Assembly: GCA_007118235.1 (NCBI GenBank)
Contig: SKRY01000174.1
Coordinates: 1-5,931 of the forward strand
DNA: 5,931 nucleotides
Reading direction: 5' to 3'
Origin: Candidatus Hydrogenedentota bacterium
Lineage (GTDB): Bacteria > Hydrogenedentota > Hydrogenedentia > Hydrogenedentales > SLHB01
Each line of letters begins with the position of its first letter. The first letter of the stretch is position 1. This document shows, one piece after another, positions 5,401 to 5,931 of this stretch. The notes beneath the pieces were generated by a model that searched no databases, was not told the origin of the DNA, and saw nothing but the letters and a program-made list of their open reading frames with translations. Made by a program: the position numbers and the translations under genes.

Positions 5401-5931
5401 TGCCGGAGAACGCCACGGGCGCATACGTGTTGGCGCGTTCCGCGGAGCAAGCCAACCACATTTTCGAGATGGACGAACCTTTACCCGTGCCCGAAGAACG
5501 TACGCCCCGCTCGTCGTACGTGGATATGCACATCTTGGTCGAGTTGGACAACAGCGGCGAAGACTACGAGCTGGCCGAGACGGAAGACGCGCCAGTGATC
5601 TTGCGTTTCCCCCACGCTGTGGCGCCGGAGGCGTGGGACAAGCTTAGCGTGGGGCTGATGGTCACGAACCTGGACGACCGGTTCCAGCCGCTCCTGCCGG
5701 ATCCCGCCGAGATCCTGCGCGCGGACGAGGTGGCGGTGACCTTTGACGACGAGGACCGCGCGGTGGTCGAGGTGGAACATCTGACCGCCTACGGCCTGCT
5801 TGGGCCGGAAGTTCCCGGCGACGTCACGGGCAACGGCGTGGTGAACGCGCGGGACATCCAGATCGTGATCAACAAGGTGCTCGGTCTTCCAGTCGATGAG
5901 CGATATAACACCGACCAGACCAAGAGCGGCG
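2448..5931 (+). CDS. Secreted subtilisin-like (S8) protease with PEGA-like repeats, InlB-B-like module and C-terminal dockerin, 3' end cut
   Basis: This gene runs open for 1161 codons to the window edge. A basic then hydrophobic stretch (Lys32-Arg37, then GLVVIFLAVAVS) ending at AGA (53-55) looks like a signal peptide. Residues 72-143 resemble an I9 propeptide, ending in VAYAEPNHP. The S8 domain spans about 148-460: WGLYNTGQ, catalytic Asp194 in VTDTGID, His244 in NSHGTHAAG, oxyanion Asn336 in AAAGNE and Ser404 in GTSMAAPHVAG. The triad is complete, so activity is expected. Then come PEGA-like repeats at 466-537, 542-614, 618-691 and 766-841, with an InlB-B-like module at 695-762 between the last two. 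An IPT/TIG-like region (about 845-915), a beta-rich region ending in VEHLTAYGLLGP, and a dockerin-like segment from Gly1124 follow. By family it would be exported, activated by propeptide removal, and act outside the cytoplasm. Substrate unknown. Only one Cys (590) occurs. Confidence 0.93.
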   Translation, partial: MTKLISPLLELILQAQPIFFRFVLPASDHATKVNLLRQAGLVVIFLAVAVSQAGAMNAANKANETSATPQAYSHQLLVGFRPDLPLPDRGLAHAEVGAERAHRYSRIPVDVVTIPEGADLEAYIAAYEALPEVAYAEPNHPIEVDTAPNDPLFDELWGLYNTGQSGGTPGADIGVLEAWEYTIGSGDVIVAVTDTGIDYNHEDLTDNMWENPDPSRRHGDVHGARWTNGTGRLTSGDPMDDNSHGTHAAGTIGAVGGNETGVVGVSWDVQLMALRFMDEEGNGALADAIAAIEYAIDHGAHIVNASWGSPEHTDSLKAMIEEAAKANVLVVAAAGNEARDNDETPYYPASFDVPNIISVASSDHDDARSTFSNWGANSVHLAAPGSRIKSTIPENGYQYKSGTSMAAPHVAGAAALFLSLNPGASYEVVKQEILDSVTPLDGWEDLVITGGRVGAGALLRTANGTGDLTVAIEPDSVREEARWVVNGVEYAHGEIAEELAVGEYEVAFTDVEGWVTPAAKNVFIEAGDHKQLEVEYGASATGELTVDIEPEDALSDGAQWRVGDGAWRNSGETVELKAGSYEISFASLDCWFEPEPLSVDVLEDDFRVETVAYEQVPGALEVVLDPLEAIEAGARWRVDGGDWRENGAIIENLEPGDYEVSFSDLEDWVAPESKSVTIESNMTTSAKEMYEPVTHNLEYGAGPNGTVDGETTQTVIHGEDGSEVVAVPDEGYKFTEWSDGVETATRQETNVTENLGVTAQFEVATGSIEVFIEPQEAVDAGAQWILDGDTYASGYVVDELEPGDYTVTFSDVDRWLTPEAKKVTVEAGETAEVMAAYLDYGIADVDRLLGLSLGGNVLTIEAAGITEDTEVYIGEEAAFLLVERSDIEEGVLVVETPSQGPGEYDIRLEDPENDAAYVYEEPFVYTENPFEEGADQFPGEMRVIQDTPYAVTTAGGSLPVVNGELQPLEHETPEGIVIEVPVEALPENATGAYVLARSAEQANHIFEMDEPLPVPEERTPRSSYVDMHILVELDNSGEDYELAETEDAPVILRFPHAVAPEAWDKLSVGLMVTNLDDRFQPLLPDPAEILRADEVAVTFDDEDRAVVEVEHLTAYGLLGPEVPGDVTGNGVVNARDIQIVINKVLGLPVDERYNTDQTKSG
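3843..4970 (+). repeat. Coding repeat array: four PEGA-like beta repeats plus one InlB-B-like module
   Basis: Four units of about 72-76 residues (bases 3843-4058, 4071-4289, 4299-4520, 4743-4970) share the pattern G-x-[LI]-x-V-x-[IL]-[ED]-P, then A-[RQ]-W with an acidic or glycine-rich turn, then L-x-[PV]-G-[DE]-Y-x-V-x-F-x-D-[VL]-[ED]-x-W-x-x-P, ending near an aromatic Y. Unit 2 is the most divergent and carries the only Cys. Unit 1 has V-V-N-G where the others have a Gly/Asp-rich turn. The insert at 4530-4733 reads HNLEYGAGPNGTV, then VVAVPDEGYKFTEWSDG and VTAQF, typical of divergent InlB B-repeats. These modules are usually extracellular spacers or binding domains. Confidence 0.8.
5817..5931 (+). 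other. First half of a dockerin-like calcium-binding domain
   Basis: Residues 1124-1148 read GDVTGNGVVNARDIQ followed by IVINKVLGLP, a dockerin type I-like F-hand: loop Asp1125, Thr1127, Asn1129, Gly1130 and Asp1136, followed by its helix. A second loop seems to begin at NTDQTKSGG as the window ends. In cellulosomes dockerins bind cohesins. In many non-cellulosomal bacteria their partner is unknown, so a docking or surface-retention role here is inference. Confidence 0.75.

Overview
The window holds two large genes transcribed away from each other. They are separated by a 615-base stretch (1833-2447) with no convincing gene. Both genes are open at a window edge, so only their 5' parts are visible.

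Left (1-1832, minus strand): a 610-codon partial gene that joins an NAD-binding sugar-nucleotide epimerase/dehydratase (extended SDR family) to a DegT/DnrJ/EryC1-type PLP-dependent sugar aminotransferase in one uninterrupted frame. The start, a strong Shine-Dalgarno sequence and a plausible promoter are all visible. The last part of the aminotransferase lies beyond base 1. Such enzymes make amino- or deoxy-sugar nucleotides for surface polysaccharides or glycoproteins.

Middle (1833-2447): an intergenic region that is less GC-rich towards its right end than the flanking genes. It contains several exact inverted repeats. One dyad sits inside the spacer of the left gene's promoter, one is a perfect 12-base palindrome, and one set has alternative pairings just upstream of the right gene's ribosome binding site. 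These are sequence observations; any regulatory role is inferred.

Right (2448-5931, plus strand): a 1161-codon partial gene for a secreted subtilisin-like (S8) protease. The order is signal segment, I9-like propeptide, S8 domain with a complete Asp/His/Ser triad, an array of PEGA-like beta repeats interrupted by one InlB-B-like module, an IPT/TIG-like region, a beta-rich region, and the first half of a dockerin-like calcium-binding domain at the edge.

Organism: a GC-rich bacterium using AGGAG-type ribosome binding sites. Secreted proteins that combine these repeats, InlB-like modules and a terminal dockerin are typical of environmental lineages such as Planctomycetota, Lentisphaerota or Hydrogenedentota, but this placement rests on domain style only and is uncertain. 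The two genes need not work together. A loose shared theme is the cell surface: one makes sugar precursors, the other is an exported protein with adhesion-like modules.
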